From Adiantum capillus-veneris (taxonomy: Eukaryota > Streptophyta > Polypodiopsida > Polypodiales > Pteridaceae): DNA of 64,000 nucleotides. Below are positions 59,101 to 61,123 of the stretch, one piece after another. The DNA is taken from NCBI GenBank assembly GCA_014529385.2, contig CM043971.1, positions 32,755,209-32,819,208 of the forward strand. Reading direction: 5' to 3'. The position numbers and the translations under genes are program-made. Positions within the stretch are counted from its first letter, which is position 1. Each line of letters starts with the position of its first letter. The notes beneath the pieces are model-generated. The model saw only the letters and a list, made by a program, of their open reading frames with translations, had not been told where the DNA came from and searched no databases.

Positions 59101-60963
59101 CCTTTTGCAAACGCAGTATTTCTCTGCTCTTTCTCTTTAAGTCGATTGTTTTCAGGTACAACATTGTGAAGTGGTTGCACTTTGTCTTTTTCTGGCCCTT
59201 CTCTTAATCTGTAAATCCAGATCCTGCTGATCGGGCTGTGCATGTAGATGTGTGTGCATAAAATAATAGTTTATTTACTATCTATTATCATGCCCCCCCC
59301 CCCCCCCCCCCCCCACAAAACACACACAAGAAAACCTAATCAATGTCTCATTGGCCATTTTGGCCTTTTTGAAACGTTTACTTTGATCTGTCAATACAGA
59401 AAACAGAAAGCAGGACAGTAGACTAGTCACTATCACAACTGGTGTCTAAAGTCAAAGTTTAACCGCTCAATTAGTCAAACCCAAGAGAAACAAACAAGAA
59501 ACGAAAACATACCCAAATATTTCCAAAAGCAGATTTACTTCTTCCTCGACTGGAGCTTCCAAAATCTACAGAAAACAATACAAGCAAGGGCAATATTTCT
59601 CGCCTCCTCTGTCATCTCTATATGTGGTATGCAACAAGCAAGCATGAGCACATGCACGCACACACAGCCCCCATGATTATAGTGCCTTCCAGTAAAGTTA
59701 CGCTCCAAGGTGTCAGGCTCCCGATTCTGAAGCATTACAAGTTTCCAATCTTCAGAAAACGAGAGACTTTTTCCCATGTTGTCCCTCTTTAAAAAGATAC
59801 ATATGCCCCACTTCAAGGATTTTGCAACTCCCCACAACACCCAAAACACCTTCAATAAAACATGTTTCATTTTTTTAAAGAAATGTTTCAGACCACAAAA
59901 GTACAGAAAAGTATCAGTCCAGCAATCATACACACACTCAAACATGCACACATGCACATCCAAGTACAAAAGCACATGAAATATCTCAAGATCGAACTGT
60001 CCTGAAAAGCTCAGGATTGTATACCGTCAAAAGCTCAATTTTGTAAAGTGTACCATAGAGATGACAATGTTCTCGAGCGCATGACTGCGTAAAAACACTT
60101 CTCGGAAATTCATAGGTTCGCCATCACCATCATAAAACAGGACCTGCAAACAAAAAGCAAATTGTGTATTTTCTCTTTACATTACATACTATATTCACTC
60201 AACCACATTATAGAAGTCTACGGTACTATTTTCTGAGATCTTCAACTTCTAAGCATCCAGACAAACAGAACTTGAAACAGATTCACTGAAAACATGGCAG
60301 AAATGGTGCATCACAAGCTTTCACGAACTATGATCCACAGTTTAAACCTGAGGCAGTTCTTTTGGCTGCACTCGGCACAGTAATTGGCTTGTAAACAGAG
60401 AAGATTTCAAGTAACTTAGGACCTAGAAAGACCATACTAAGGCAAAACCTTCTAGTGGTAAATTTGCCAGACCACCTTTCACATGACCGACAACGCCTCA
60501 GTAGTTTTGATTTTCTTCCACAAAACCCTGGATAAGGCAACCATACAAAAATAGCATCCCAAGCAGCTGAAACTACCAATTGGACTGAGAACAACTCAAA
60601 ATTTGGAAAATGAGAAATCTCTCGACAAACCATAAAAGCATTTAATCTTTCTGATATCAAACCTAAAAGTTTATGACTTCCATATCATAAATTCAGATAC
60701 AGATGGGTAGTACCAGGGAAAATGCACACCTTTGATGCTGATCTCGGTGAGGGAAGTTCCTCTTGAGAATTAGAAACTGGTGACTCTGTGCCATCTATAG
60801 ACCTGATTTCTTCCATCGTTATAGGCTTATGATCTTTCCCCAGTTCCTTAAGAGCACCAAGCCATCGCGCCAGAGCTTGGATTCTTTCATCACCACGCAC
60901 ACTTTTGGCAACTTCATCAAGCCTCTTGATTGCAATTTTTGAGCTATTCAGATTTCGTCCCAC
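16108..60963 (-). CDS. Host gene: coiled-coil protein, C-terminal 604 codons, 16 exons
   Basis: Sixteen minus-strand exons joined at GT-AG sites give 1,815 coding nt, exactly 604 codons plus stop, with every intron phase agreeing. The 5' exons lie beyond the right edge. The protein begins here with a helical module (KRLDEVAKSVRGDERIQALA, ARWLGALKEL), a Ser/Pro/Glu-rich linker, then a conserved-looking block (LFYDGDGEPMNFREVFL, EEEVNLLLEIFGLCLTGGQE). Long charged coiled-coil stretches follow (exons F-K and N), and the C-terminus is acidic (GWEFDEIEEELKG). There is no signal peptide or membrane segment in this part. I recognise the style of an uncharacterised plant coiled-coil family but not a named gene; a cytoskeletal or scaffold role is only a guess. 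Introns are mostly 75-2,350 bp, with one of about 37.4 kb. Confidence 0.85.
16786..16856 (-). CDS. Host gene exon O
   Basis: Acceptor GATTTCAG, donor GTAATC. Reads IVSILRTVEVLKEEADSFAA, then LET, and ends two bases into a Gly codon completed by exon P. Confidence 0.8.
16857..18803 (-). other. Host intron N-O, about 1.95 kb
   Basis: AT-rich, no coding sequence seen. It contains the TG/CG microsatellite at 18,289-18,326. Confidence 0.7.
18289..18326. repeat. (TG)n(CG)n microsatellite
   Basis: About 13 TG units run directly into about 6 CG units. Alternating purine-pyrimidine DNA of this type can adopt Z-form. Confidence 0.95.
18804..18941 (-). CDS. Host gene exon N (46 codons)
   Basis: Acceptor TTATACAG, donor GTATAA. 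Starts DELSLFLGEMKSCSKSLVSA and ends LEQRYFEVEGQ; phase 0. Confidence 0.8.
19037..19103 (-). CDS. Host gene exon M
   Basis: Acceptor TAATTGCAG, donor GTGAGC. Completes Leu, then DAMGGLKEQFLQTLLVNLKY and LQ. Confidence 0.8.
19596..19722 (+). repeat. Two-copy tandem repeat, about 66 bp
   Basis: TTTTCCTTGTGTA.AATTGTAGATAT followed by CAGCAATTATGCCAACAGG occurs twice in a row, within the intron between exons L and M. Confidence 0.85.
19788..19918 (-). CDS. Host gene exon L (43 codons + 2 nt)
   Basis: Acceptor GTAGCCCAG, donor GTAAGT. Starts EELLTRSITGQNTEANVLGT, contains WVSFLKDTWELQ, and ends two bases into a Leu codon. Confidence 0.8.
20071..20178 (-). CDS. Host gene exon K (36 codons)
   Basis: Acceptor AACGTAG, donor GTATGT. 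Reads VNISLAVALKRHLNLQEEKE and ends GIMAHLAAE; phase 0. Confidence 0.8.
20261..20326 (-). CDS. Host gene exon J (22 codons)
   Basis: Acceptor GTATGCAG, donor GTGTTT. Reads GVAIEVKTLQQKRDELEAQL and KE; coiled coil, phase 0 at both ends. Confidence 0.8.
20434..20500 (-). CDS. Host gene exon I (22 codons)
   Basis: Acceptor TTTGGCAG, donor GTAAGT. Completes Arg, then SQKEEALKYRAIKAQEVSDL and EK; charged coiled coil. Confidence 0.8.
20660..21857 (-). mobile_element. LINE, C-terminus and 3' tail
   Basis: Minus-strand frame 21,863-21,588 contains SSSHQLEIETGGFRRIPVAS then RICRLCHTKPETEMHYV, the Cys-His region that follows the RNase H-like or C-terminal part of many LINE ORF2 proteins. It runs left into a 3' tail ending GACGTTAATATATCATTTCA at about 20,665. 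The same tail occurs as a short copy at 24,922-25,120. The right end is cut at 21,857 by the LTR of the family-1 chromovirus. The reverse transcriptase at 54.9-56.06 kb, same strand, is probably the other half. Confidence 0.65.
22516..23231 (-). repeat. Element A 3' LTR
   Basis: 716 bp, TGTCACAA at one end and TTTGTGACA at the other. It contains a (GA)n tract at 22,592-22,620 and the GGCGTCCCTTTCGG motif at 22,662-22,701. Confidence 0.9.
22592..22620. repeat. (GA)n tract in LTR
   Basis: About 14 GA units. Tracts occupy the same place in the other LTRs of this family at 24,853, 27,725 and 29,926. Confidence 0.95.
23232..23250 (-). other. Element A polypurine tract
   Basis: The minus strand reads CTTTCAAGAAGGGGAGA directly before the LTR start TGTCACAAAC. 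The family-2 element has AAGAGGGGGGTA in the same place. Confidence 0.8.
23251..24760 (-). other. Element A internal region, non-coding
   Basis: About 1.5 kb with no frame showing gag or pol motifs on either strand. It contains short repeated blocks (CAAACGCTCCCCAGAC and variants; GGTCCGGGCC) and matches the internal region of element B at 28,350-29,840 along most of its length, so the sequence is kept by descent rather than random. Confidence 0.7.
24762..24773 (-). other. Element A primer binding site (tRNA-iMet)
   Basis: The minus strand reads TGGTATCAGAGC, the standard plant initiator-Met primer site, one base after the LTR end. Confidence 0.9.
24853..24921. repeat. (GA)n tract in LTR, expanded
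   Basis: About 34 GA units, more than twice the length of the tract in the partner LTR. Confidence 0.95.
24922..25120 (-). mobile_element. 5'-truncated LINE tail inserted in LTR
   Basis: Matches 20,664-20,790: AAATGAAATGATATATTAAC, then CCAAAATGACC.ATGAGACCAA and TCTAGGTACAAA-like sequence. Absent from the 3' LTR of element A. It looks like a dead-on-arrival LINE copy landing at the GA tract. Confidence 0.65.
26333..26344 (+). other. Family-1 primer binding site (tRNA-iMet)
   Basis: TGGTATCAGAGC, one base after the LTR end TTACA. Confidence 0.9.
26746..27655 (+). pseudogene. Family-1 gag, broken and cut by insertion
   Basis: Likely start is ATG 26,746 (MADNNQERRMNIDNF), which stops after 22 codons. 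A main frame, 26,989-27,639, has an Arg/Ser/Lys-rich N-terminal part (about residues 20-85), then the capsid core: KKFKEGGKSISSLTYDGTF, LRHVAMHFQKSARHWWASL and TWKTLRVSIMKQFLASD. This is Retrotrans_gag of chromovirus type. A one-base shift near 27,600 moves the reading to FEASLFHESIHKYVDKFWDF, which is cut at 27,655 by an LTR. The basic N-terminus looks like an SR splicing factor, but the core shows it is gag. Confidence 0.85.
27656..28333 (-). repeat. Element B 3' LTR
   Basis: TGTCACAAGACGGG at one end, TTTGTTACA at the other; GA tract at 27,725-27,770; shared LTR motif at 27,810-27,850. Confidence 0.85.
29857..30320 (-). repeat. Element B 5' LTR, truncated
   Basis: Starts TGCCACAAGACGGG; GA tract 29,926-29,953; shared motif 29,993-30,032. 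The match to the 3' LTR ends near AAAATCTGCCAC. Confidence 0.8.
30321..31362 (-). repeat. Family-3 3' LTR, main part
   Basis: Starts TGTAAGGTGCAGC. The first 460 bp match 39,560-40,016. It contains many CTGAAA/AAACGCTAGG short repeats and a TATA box on the minus strand. The remainder is at 37,354-37,590. Confidence 0.8.
31261..31268 (-). promoter_or_regulatory. TATA box of family-3 LTR
   Basis: The minus strand reads TATATAAG within GTATATAAGCAAACC, roughly 940 bp before the LTR's inner end; a typical plant core promoter element for an LTR. Confidence 0.55.
31363..31838 (-). repeat. Copia 3' LTR with 186-bp internal duplication
   Basis: TGATGAGC at the outer end, CCCAACA at the inner end. 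Bases 31,366-31,551 are repeated at 31,552-31,737 with a few changes, which explains 476 bp against 281 bp in the 5' LTR. Confidence 0.9.
31874..32922 (-). pseudogene. Copia reverse transcriptase end and RNase H
   Basis: Minus frame starting near 32,922: FYVDDMLIATKKR carries the reverse-transcriptase YVDD box; then RPDIAHAVGVVSRFMANRGR, SDMAGDVDTRKSTSGYVF and LSTTEAEF of RNase H. A frameshift near 32,170 moves on to APMLGCDSQSAICLAKN and VRYHFIREVLEDGLI, the C-terminal end. Confidence 0.85.
32774..34159 (-). pseudogene. Copia integrase C-terminus and reverse transcriptase
   Basis: An open frame of about 460 codons on the minus strand. The integrase C-terminal region has GCEAFVHVRPELRTKLD; the reverse transcriptase has EEIKALHANHTWDLVELPKG, KARLVAKGYVQSEGIDFQE, DVHTAFLHGDVEEELYMKQ and NLYGLKQSCRQWYKKFD. 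The frame is lost just before the YVDD box near 32,830, and the box continues in the next frame. Confidence 0.9.
34037..34197. repeat. 80-bp tandem duplication in integrase
   Basis: The block beginning GATTGCATATATGCACTGCA and ending CATGCATCTC appears twice head to tail with no visible difference; 80 is not a multiple of 3. Confidence 0.9.
34063..34653 (-). pseudogene. Copia integrase core
   Basis: Contains CNECQYGKQVKPSYYS of the zinc region, DLVHSDVCSMPTMSMGG (first Asp), CLRTDNGGEYTSAEF (second Asp) and NGVAERFNRTLCE (Glu). The stop at its end comes from an 80-bp tandem duplication at about 34,037-34,197 that shifts the frame. Confidence 0.9.
34678..35136 (-). pseudogene. Copia protease and gag-pre-integrase
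   Basis: WIVDSGASFHVTP carries the catalytic Asp of the retroviral-type protease; VRYVLGIKKSLLFVGQ follows, and WHKRLGHMS ends at a stop (34,678) inside the gag-pre-integrase block. Confidence 0.9.
35221..36147 (-). pseudogene. Copia gag with zinc knuckle
   Basis: Start ATG at 36,147 (MASSSSDVKNLFEIRRFDG). Frameshifts near 36,005 and 35,735 separate SDEAWVSLNRKVVTYIKMAM and ENTTPVNQVHLMRKLVGMQL from PFDDKPKAIFLPMTLPESWE. The zinc knuckle CYQCGRKGYKKPDC has Tyr in place of the usual His. A TGA at 35,221 separates gag from protease, where copia elements normally read through. Confidence 0.85.
36148..37058 (-). other. Copia leader with GGAACGG-rich stretch
   Basis: About 0.9 kb non-coding between primer site and gag. 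At 36,660-36,800 variants of GGAACGG and the phrase GCCATTCCCTGTTAC recur. I see no gene here. Confidence 0.6.
37059..37070 (-). other. Copia primer binding site (tRNA-iMet)
   Basis: The minus strand reads TGGTATCAGAGC, two bases after the LTR end. Confidence 0.9.
37073..37353 (-). repeat. Copia 5' LTR
   Basis: 281 bp; on the minus strand it starts TGTTGGGTTAAAGG and ends GCGCGCTCATCA. Close to the 3' LTR apart from the 186-bp duplication. Confidence 0.9.
37354..37590 (-). repeat. Family-3 3' LTR, outer part
   Basis: Completes the LTR split by the copia. It ends GTCACGTGACA and is followed by TCCCCTCCTTTTCAAAG, the polypurine tract in reverse. Confidence 0.7.
37602..38319 (-). CDS. Family-3 internal ORFs, unknown
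   Basis: Two overlapping minus-strand open frames, 38,319-37,858 (153 codons, rich in His, Ser, Arg; contains VHEKLKSMHSRKSHSMSLPW) and 37,988-37,602 (128 codons; contains MEILEEERSMTLDEVEALKE and ALQTFMKLKYCTTHTSEWAG). I recognise no domain. They follow the acidic ORF in the same orientation. They may be decayed parts of one protein or captured host sequence; coding status is unproven. Confidence 0.35.
38338..38748 (-). CDS. Family-3 ORF with Asp/His repeats, unknown
   Basis: 136 codons on the minus strand, starting MKEFLRLFSQVQAQMQEIQE. The middle (about residues 35-105) is a run of variants of NDKHDDLHD and VISHKHDDLHDD, giving an extremely Asp- and His-rich segment. The end is VHAFSREANLVADSINHEG. 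The ATG overlaps the stop of the preceding ORF by 4 bases (ATGA). Repeats of this composition could bind metal ions, but that is a guess. No homologue is known to me, and the DNA is a minisatellite, so the repeat may simply reflect slippage. Confidence 0.45.
   Translation of the reverse strand: MKEFLRLFSQVQAQMQEIQETETLSVSSSPKHETHDLHDNDKHDDLNDNDEHDDLDDNDKHDDLHDQDVISHKHDDLHDDHDVISHEHDDLHVDDVIVHKDDELVHAFSREANLVADSINHEGLILALEPRSKEPS
38460..38650. repeat. Minisatellite, CAAATCATCATGCT units
   Basis: Imperfect units of about 27-45 bp built from GCAAATCATCATGCTTGTGA and CATTATCATTCAAATCATC; source of the Asp/His repeats in the minus-strand ORF. Confidence 0.85.
38745..39014 (-). CDS. Family-3 first ORF, unknown, charged
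   Basis: 89 codons starting MDTSLGGDEHERDEEEFSPP, with a Pro/Ser stretch (GGFSDPPPSPSMPR), then an amphipathic charged helix (EELEQLFMERKLEREARNAE, RMTEMVADTQKEKQKER). It is the first ORF after the leader on the element's sense strand. A coiled coil is likely; the function is unknown. Confidence 0.45.
   Translation of the reverse strand: MDTSLGGDEHERDEEEFSPPGGFSDPPPSPSMPRIALTPMEELEQLFMERKLEREARNAERMTEMVADTQKEKQKERQPKQDKNRGIDT
39040..39215. repeat. Tandem repeat, GGTTCTTG units
   Basis: About 170 bp of irregular GGGTTCTTG(A/G)GGTTCTTGA-like units in the family-3 leader, on the plus strand. Confidence 0.85.
39546..39558 (-). other. Family-3 primer binding site
   Basis: The minus strand reads TTGGTATAAGAGC just after the LTR end; one change from the initiator-Met site TGGTATCAGAGC. 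Confidence 0.7.
39560..40016 (-). repeat. Family-3 5' LTR, truncated
   Basis: TGTTAGGTGCAGCGG start; matches 30,321-30,780. The match ends near GCAGATGCTGAAATC, beyond which the family-2 LTR end follows (40,017-40,100). Confidence 0.8.
40691..41149 (-). pseudogene. Family-2 integrase tail and chromodomain
   Basis: Starts in the integrase C-terminal part (KLSMRYYGPFQISEKIND, IHNVFHVSLLKPFKGY), then ILVPEQILAHKDRKNKGKVR and FLVKFKNYLALDAKWMEEED, a chromodomain. In chromoviruses this domain directs insertion toward certain chromatin. The frame ends at TAG after EAFGLA. Confidence 0.85.
41338..42260 (-). pseudogene. Family-2 RNase H end and integrase
   Basis: Pieces in different frames: QFHFQIVHIQGQKNLVADAL (RNase H end), CLVCQKVKFDRHKAQGLLKP (zinc region), RPWESFAMDFIFDLPRTQSG (first Asp), MIVSDRDP (second Asp) and SSFHPQTDGQSEIANSMVLD (Glu). 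Breaks at about 41,960, 41,670 and 41,545. Confidence 0.85.
42298..44077 (-). pseudogene. Family-2 protease and reverse transcriptase
   Basis: A 448-codon frame, 44,077-42,731: protease ALIFFDGGAKANFISPKLA (Asp-Gly-Gly where Asp-Ser/Thr-Gly is usual) and EGCDVLLGVPWYHK; reverse transcriptase VLKKDGSWRTCIDYRALNKI, SRIDLKSGYHHIRIV, VMPFGLTNAPVTFNRMM and GTFFDDIIVFSKNEAEH (catalytic Asp pair). Shifts after GHIVSAG (42,770) and at 42,660 lead on to RSFLGLCSYYR and the RNase H start (FEVCCDACGRSLGAVLMQEG, 42,298-42,570). Confidence 0.9.
44078..45632 (-). pseudogene. Family-2 gag
   Basis: Start MAPMASGKDHSTPSASGDAG at 45,632. It continues SFEEVHTQWQKTTKPPPKPA, a Ser/Asp- and Lys-rich segment, the capsid core (KEGGQSIKFDTFSGYRDASK, ASYFKGNARTWLSTLL, WLTREYERDIRTAWNHLRMT) and the zinc knuckle GKCFGCGNTGHIFAKCPKKA near 44,210. 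Stops at 45,288 and about 44,245 and a shift near 44,505 interrupt it. The same gag type occurs at 52,854-53,275, 56,480-57,300 and 63,391-64,000. Confidence 0.85.
45679..45690 (-). other. Family-2 primer binding site (tRNA-iMet)
   Basis: The minus strand reads TGGTATCAGAGC one base after the LTR end TTACA. Confidence 0.9.
45692..45990 (-). repeat. Family-2 5' LTR, outer end lost
   Basis: TGTAACAGACTTGATCACTC start; contains GTTATTGGCCCC. The last part resembles GCGGGTGTACCA in the 3' LTR end at 40,045, but the final about 35 bp (CACGTGTCCAGATAGTGACA type) are missing. Confidence 0.75.
46030..46167 (+). repeat. Family-2 LTR part, inverted relative to 45,692
   Basis: The reverse complement of 45,692-45,830 with few changes, so the two form a large inverted repeat around about 45,930. 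It ends CAAGTCTATTACA at 46,167 against the family-1 protease. Confidence 0.85.
46168..46757 (-). pseudogene. Family-1 zinc knuckle and protease (inverted piece)
   Basis: The minus strand reads SFQQGARRNVKPMENK, a run of Asn or Gln codons at 46,630-46,660, then the zinc knuckle DHQCFKCGEQGHGYRSCPKK, then DTFILFDPGSTHNFISTELA (protease Asp; Asp-Pro-Gly where Asp-Ser-Gly is usual), and after a shift KLRLHVQSYVDKEDFFISPL and QHEDAI. There it is cut by TGTAATAG. The continuation ILGAP is at 47,060 on the plus strand. It belongs to family 1, since the two halves read into one another. Confidence 0.8.
46758..46995 (+). pseudogene. Family-2 gag zinc-knuckle fragment
   Basis: KLTTQERARYIREGKCFGCG and DTGHIFAKCPKKAQKEQNDK are nearly identical to the minus-strand family-2 gag at about 44,090-44,250, but on the opposite strand. 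The piece ends at CMGTDPSTL, where LTR sequence begins. Confidence 0.85.
46996..47059. repeat. Family-2 LTR outer end
   Basis: Matches 40,035-40,100: CCAGCCAG.CAAATGCG, GTGTACCA, CACGTGTCCAGAT and end TGTGACA. Followed by TATCC. Confidence 0.75.
47060..48048 (+). pseudogene. Family-1 protease end and reverse transcriptase, first part
   Basis: TATCCTAGGGGCACC continues the protease (ILGAP), then NMKFPEKRNYFTYKGKNMYI and a linker. Reverse transcriptase, 47,488-47,994: QKKDGTYRMCMDYRALNHIT, SRIDLKSGYHQLRIV, VMPFGFTNAPTTFNRLMEKI and GVLFDDIIIYSKSLEEHKQH (catalytic Asp pair), then QYLGYII at an insertion. In-frame stops at about 47,074, 47,328 and 47,992. Confidence 0.9.
48044..49627 (-). mobile_element. 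Solo LTR, 1.57 kb, inside family-1 reverse transcriptase
   Basis: TATAT at 48,044-48,048 and again at 49,623-49,627 flanks 48,049-49,622. Removing one copy and the insert restores YLGYIISQDG of the reverse transcriptase. The insert starts TATAACCGG (a TGTAAC-type end with one change) and ends GGTGACA. It has the shared GGCGCCCCTTTCGGTATTTC motif at 48,186-48,223, no primer site pair and no gag or pol. Length suggests a single long LTR, though a degenerate LTR-internal-LTR cannot be excluded. Confidence 0.7.
48904..48968. repeat. 32-bp tandem duplication
   Basis: CATACTGTGCATAGAGGGCA plus AGGTAAGCATTC occurs twice in a row inside the solo LTR. Confidence 0.9.
49628..50420 (+). pseudogene. Family-1 reverse transcriptase end and RNase H
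   Basis: DPSKLEVIKAWPNPRNLHEL and RSFIDIFAYYRRFIAKFSQI form the reverse-transcriptase thumb; KPFEVQCDACGDCLGAVVLQ and IAYECRRLNTDKRVFGIYEK begin RNase H, and LRTDHQSLKYFMTQTKLSDK with NFHIAHIAGKHNQMADALSR completes it. The longest clean frame of the element (49,649-50,419). Confidence 0.9.
50421..51260 (+). pseudogene. Family-1 integrase
   Basis: HAPPYAGHRGIQPTLRGVE and, one frame over, VVCQKTKYDRGKL form the zinc region; WESISMDFIFGLPKSIHGN holds the first Asp; IVSDRDPRMTSNF the second; HPQTDGQSEIANLMILDLLK the Glu. Frameshifts and a 20-bp tandem duplication (CCTGTCAAAAGACTATTAAG, 50,743-50,780) break it. Confidence 0.85.
51261..51730 (+). pseudogene. Family-1 integrase tail and chromodomain
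   Basis: FSKARLRQTTGKNPTGHQKY, RYYGPFQILMPINEIAYQLK and HNAFHVSLLKPYKGEPPS, then, after a one-base shift near 51,557, EVLQPEAILRHEDKVLRHGK and QYLIMFKNYPFEDARWMQ, a chromodomain. This places the element among chromoviruses. Confidence 0.85.
52080..52095 (+). other. Family-1 polypurine tract
   Basis: TTCAAGAGAGAGGTAA directly before the LTR start TGTCATAAAATC. Confidence 0.8.
52096..52853 (+). repeat. Family-1 3' LTR, truncated
   Basis: Matches the 5' LTR at both sides of a stretch of about 400 bp (52,190-52,592) that is absent from the 5' LTR. A duplicated block (TGTGCTTGAGGTGGGAACCC, about 52,755 and 52,830) follows; then family-2 gag starts abruptly. Confidence 0.8.
52854..53919 (-). mobile_element. 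Family-2 type element, 5' LTR and part of gag
   Basis: Minus strand: LTR 53,919-53,340 (580 bp, TGTAACAAAC...TTTGTGACA), primer site TGGTATCAGCGT with changes (53,327-53,338), gag start MVADKNHSTSSASADARGDH at 53,273, with EYEPPRPTQYELQEMQRLQ and stops, ending abruptly at 52,854 in the family-1 LTR. The rest of the element is missing. Confidence 0.85.
53340..53919 (-). repeat. LTR of truncated family-2 element
   Basis: Complete LTR by ends; shared motif at 53,462-53,502 (GGCGCCCCTTTCGATAATTA). Confidence 0.85.
53920..54850. other. Unclassified, repeat-rich stretch
   Basis: No coding motif. It contains CAGTTTCAGCGATCG-like short repeats (54,290-54,415) and AGTACCC-rich DNA (54,480-54,660), then a pyrimidine-rich stretch. 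It may be an LTR of another family; no ends could be proven. Confidence 0.4.
54851..56060 (-). pseudogene. LINE reverse transcriptase
   Basis: Minus strand: GLKRGVSTLDHIMTF, YCSFMDFRKAFDMVPRARLM, STIGVKQGCPLSLTLFDMYI and LLLYVDDIVLIFDSSEGMQR (catalytic Asp pair), GLSMNLGKTKVMVFNTTPHH, YTYLGVVFIGLRFSLKRAAE, then FDTLVALAMLYGVHVWGPCV. These are successive blocks of a non-LTR reverse transcriptase and its thumb. An internal partial duplication (DMYIDEVSDYI twice, 55,437-55,600) and several shifts break it. The downstream C-terminal part is probably the fragment at 20,660-21,857. Confidence 0.85.
56063..56480 (-). repeat. Family-2-like LTR fragment
   Basis: TGTTACAGGCTTGGACGCTC start at the LINE boundary, a (GA)n tract at 56,140-56,171, GTCGACACGGCAGGGCGGAG as in related LTRs, then LTR-like sequence up to the gag piece. 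Confidence 0.65.
56481..57300 (-). pseudogene. Family-2-like gag fragment
   Basis: Minus strand: QAVKFDMFLRYQDTRRALEF, IEQFDIAFLGGCFSKCSKVQ and AQTWSTLLLRREAPKKWVKF (capsid core), then MRMTKKDTLDDYCQRFWDIY and DQIEWFAMDCQKRFDSIIWN. Same order and spacing as the gag at 44.5-45.0 kb. No primer site or full LTR flanks it. Confidence 0.8.
57301..57530 (-). repeat. LTR-end fragment
   Basis: TTTTTGGGTTTAGGCCCC and CACGTCAAAAATTTGTGGCA resemble the outer part of the element A/family-2 LTRs. About 370 bp from here to exon H show nothing further. Confidence 0.5.
57900..57976 (-). CDS. Host gene exon H (last before giant intron)
   Basis: Acceptor TTTCCAAG, donor GTAGGT. Reads VELLNSLSTSLRQSALEAEK, then QIDEN, and ends on AG, two bases of an Arg codon. 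The next coding sequence in the correct phase is exon I at 20,500. Confidence 0.8.
58086..58199 (-). CDS. Host gene exon G (38 codons)
   Basis: Acceptor GTCTCTCCAG, donor GTGTTG. Reads GLIRTREILQLDIHLRDLLQ and ends TKESRSEK. Leu-rich heptads suggest a coiled coil. Confidence 0.8.
58294..58366 (-). CDS. Host gene exon F
   Basis: Acceptor TTTTGCAG, donor GTACGG. Completes Arg, then LETEIAPLMHSIMEKRSVDL and TKED; start of the coiled-coil stretch. Confidence 0.8.
58469..58542 (-). CDS. Host gene exon E
   Basis: Acceptor TTTTTAG, donor GTTCGG. Reads SKREYLLQYARDAVIGLKLN, then ADLE, and ends two bases into an Arg codon. Confidence 0.8.
58619..58715 (-). CDS. Host gene exon D
   Basis: Acceptor AACCACAG; the first base completes Gly, then LCLTGGQELHVAIMSSIQDL and ends YDEEFM. 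The donor GTGCCA is weak, but it is the only site that keeps the frame with exon E. Confidence 0.75.
59293..59314 (+). repeat. Poly-C tract (22 C)
   Basis: 22 uninterrupted C in the intron between exons C and D; G-rich on the host gene's sense strand. Confidence 0.95.
59513..59565 (-). CDS. Host gene exon C (17 codons + 2 nt)
   Basis: Acceptor TTCTGTAG, donor GTATGT. Reads ILEAPVEEEVNLLLEIF and ends two bases into a Gly codon completed by exon D. Confidence 0.85.
60054..60143 (-). CDS. Host gene exon B (30 codons)
   Basis: Acceptor TTTGCAG, donor GTACAC. Reads VLFYDGDGEPMNFREVFLRS and onward to NIVISM. Phase 0 at both ends, following exon A directly. Confidence 0.85.
60730..60963 (-). CDS. 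Host gene exon A (78 codons)
   Basis: Acceptor CTTACAG, donor GTGTGC. Starts VGRNLNSSKIAIK and ends LPSPRSASK. The exon is in phase 0 at both ends. The first part is helical; the end is a Ser/Pro/Glu-rich linker. It is the most 5' exon visible; the intron before it holds the LTR elements from 61,124 on. Confidence 0.85.
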
Positions 60964-61123
60964 CTGTAAGTACCACAATTTCAAGAAAGATGCTAAAATT
61001 GTGTGACCAAACATGCCGCAACAATTGAAACCCAACATAGAACATATTTTCACAAAGAAAACACATATACATAAACCCAGATGAATTTTAAAAAGTCCAG
61101 ATTCATGCTGCCAAATCAATGAT

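Noticed and set aside
59535-59975. Minus-strand frame of 146 codons
   Set aside because: It overlaps exon C but in another frame and without splice support; the 53-nt exon fits the phase of its neighbours.
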